Assembly: GCA_017959385.1 (NCBI GenBank)
Contig: JAGDAS010000142.1
Location: forward strand, 1-33,049
Length of the DNA: 33,049 nucleotides
DNA from: Paludibacteraceae bacterium
GTDB lineage: Bacteria; Bacteroidota; Bacteroidia; Bacteroidales; Paludibacteraceae
Direction: 5' to 3'
Part shown: positions 32,460-33,049 of the stretch, one piece after another
How positions within the stretch are numbered: the first letter of the stretch is position 1
Layout: every line of letters begins with the position of its first letter
Position numbers and translations under genes: made by a program
Notes under the pieces: generated by a model
Databases searched by the model: none
The model's input: only the letters and a program-made list of their open reading frames with translations
What the model was told of the DNA's origin: nothing

Positions 32460-33049
32460 ATGAAAAATAACATCAAGCTGCTGCCATTGCTGCTCGCCAT
32501 GCTGGTTGGGACCATCTCCACCCCAGTCACAGCTCAAGAACAAACGGCAGACAAAACCATTGAAAAAACCTTGCAGGAGGCTTATAATGCCTTGGAAGAG
32601 GCAGCCGGCTCCAAAATGGTCGACGTACTGGCCGGCGACACGCCCCTTATGCTACCCGTCGGAATCACCCAGACCATCGGCAACACACAAGTCACCATCG
32701 CCCTGTCGAAAGTAGGGGCCGGTGTGGACTTTGCCTGGGTCAACGTATATGCCAAAGTGGAACTGCAACTGCCTGGCACCGGCAACGGCGAAACCACCGT
32801 CCTCATGTTCGGTGCCGAGAACCTGAAATTCTCCTACCAGGGGCAGTTCGTCGGAGATGCCACCCTTTCGTTGCTGCACAACGCCGAGTTCAGACTCATG
32901 GATGGGAAATGCACCCTCACGCTGCTCGGAGGCATTGATAGCGAAGGCCACGGTCAAAAACTCACTTATGCCAACATCGGTTGCCAAGGCATCACCCGGT
33001 TTGGATTGGCTGCTTCCGTCACCTTCCCGACCGACCTGATCTGCCAGGC
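32460..33049 (+). CDS. Exported protein of unknown function, N-terminal part (3' end outside window)
   Basis: An open frame of 196 codons without a stop runs off the window; shorter open frames in the other phases are shadows. The N-terminus is a textbook signal peptide (MKNNIKLLPLLLAMLVGTIS, cleavage near VTAQEQ). The mature part starts with an acidic helix (KTIEKTLQEAYNALEEAAG), then a beta-rich region: DTPLMLPVGITQTIGN, VTIALSKVGAG, VNVYAKVELQLPGTG, LMFGAENLKFSYQG and LTLLGGIDSEG. I recall similar N-termini on long exported Bacteroidota proteins but cannot name a family. ATG 32460 is the natural start. Length, C-terminal sorting domain and function cannot be seen. Confidence 0.7.
   Translation, partial: MKNNIKLLPLLLAMLVGTISTPVTAQEQTADKTIEKTLQEAYNALEEAAGSKMVDVLAGDTPLMLPVGITQTIGNTQVTIALSKVGAGVDFAWVNVYAKVELQLPGTGNGETTVLMFGAENLKFSYQGQFVGDATLSLLHNAEFRLMDGKCTLTLLGGIDSEGHGQKLTYANIGCQGITRFGLAASVTFPTDLICQ

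Overview
The window looks like a chromosomal segment of a GC-rich member of the Bacteroidales (Bacteroidota); I cannot name the genus. The evidence: promoters of the Bacteroidota type (a TAnnTTTG -7 box, often TATCTTTG or TACCTTTG, roughly 7 to 40 bases before the start codon), almost no Shine-Dalgarno sequences, the block bamD - omega-like RNA polymerase subunit - coaBC - DUF4835 - recN typical of the phylum, a PorP/SprF protein and a type IX secretion (T9SS) type-B C-terminal domain. The density is high, with no gene-free stretch above about 160 bases, and most genes lie on the plus strand. I saw no rRNA, tRNA, CRISPR array, insertion sequence or prophage gene.

Layout. (1) 3-536: 3' end of pyruvate:ferredoxin oxidoreductase, closed by a strong terminator. 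(2) 691-4369: lysC, lysA and a membrane glycosyltransferase. (3) 4394-9289: bamD, omega-like subunit, coaBC, DUF4835 and recN, ending convergently in (4) 11486-9272 minus: a small acidic protein, an LpxL-type acyltransferase and a family 2 glycosyltransferase, joined by ATGA overlaps. (5) 11640-19240: a 2196-residue secreted protein with a signal peptide, a PKD domain, 21 cysteine-paired Ig-like repeats and a type-B T9SS sorting domain, translationally coupled to a PorP/SprF outer-membrane protein. (6) 19321-21966: panB, a small CAP-domain protein and pgk, then a terminator. (7) 22039-23777: an outer-membrane-like protein and a DUF2461 protein, converging on an HsdR-N-type nuclease-fold protein. 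(8) 24241-28413: holA, an MgtC-family protein, an Mpl/MurC-like ligase and two half-size chromate transporters. (9) 28473-32330: an aromatic amino acid ammonia-lyase, miaA and a DEAD-box helicase. (10) 32460 to the edge: the N-terminus of an exported protein.

Most of the window is core metabolism and cell-envelope biogenesis. The stand-out accessory locus is the giant repeat protein with its SprF-like partner: a two-gene surface-fibre or adhesin export unit whose Ig-like repeats appear to follow a hidden period of three. Other points worth a second look are an isolated ammonia-lyase that resembles flavobacterial tyrosine ammonia-lyase rather than HutH, a nearly palindromic bidirectional promoter between holA and the HsdR-N gene, a BamD without an evident lipobox, a CoaBC with a substituted PAMN asparagine, and several TTG start codons.
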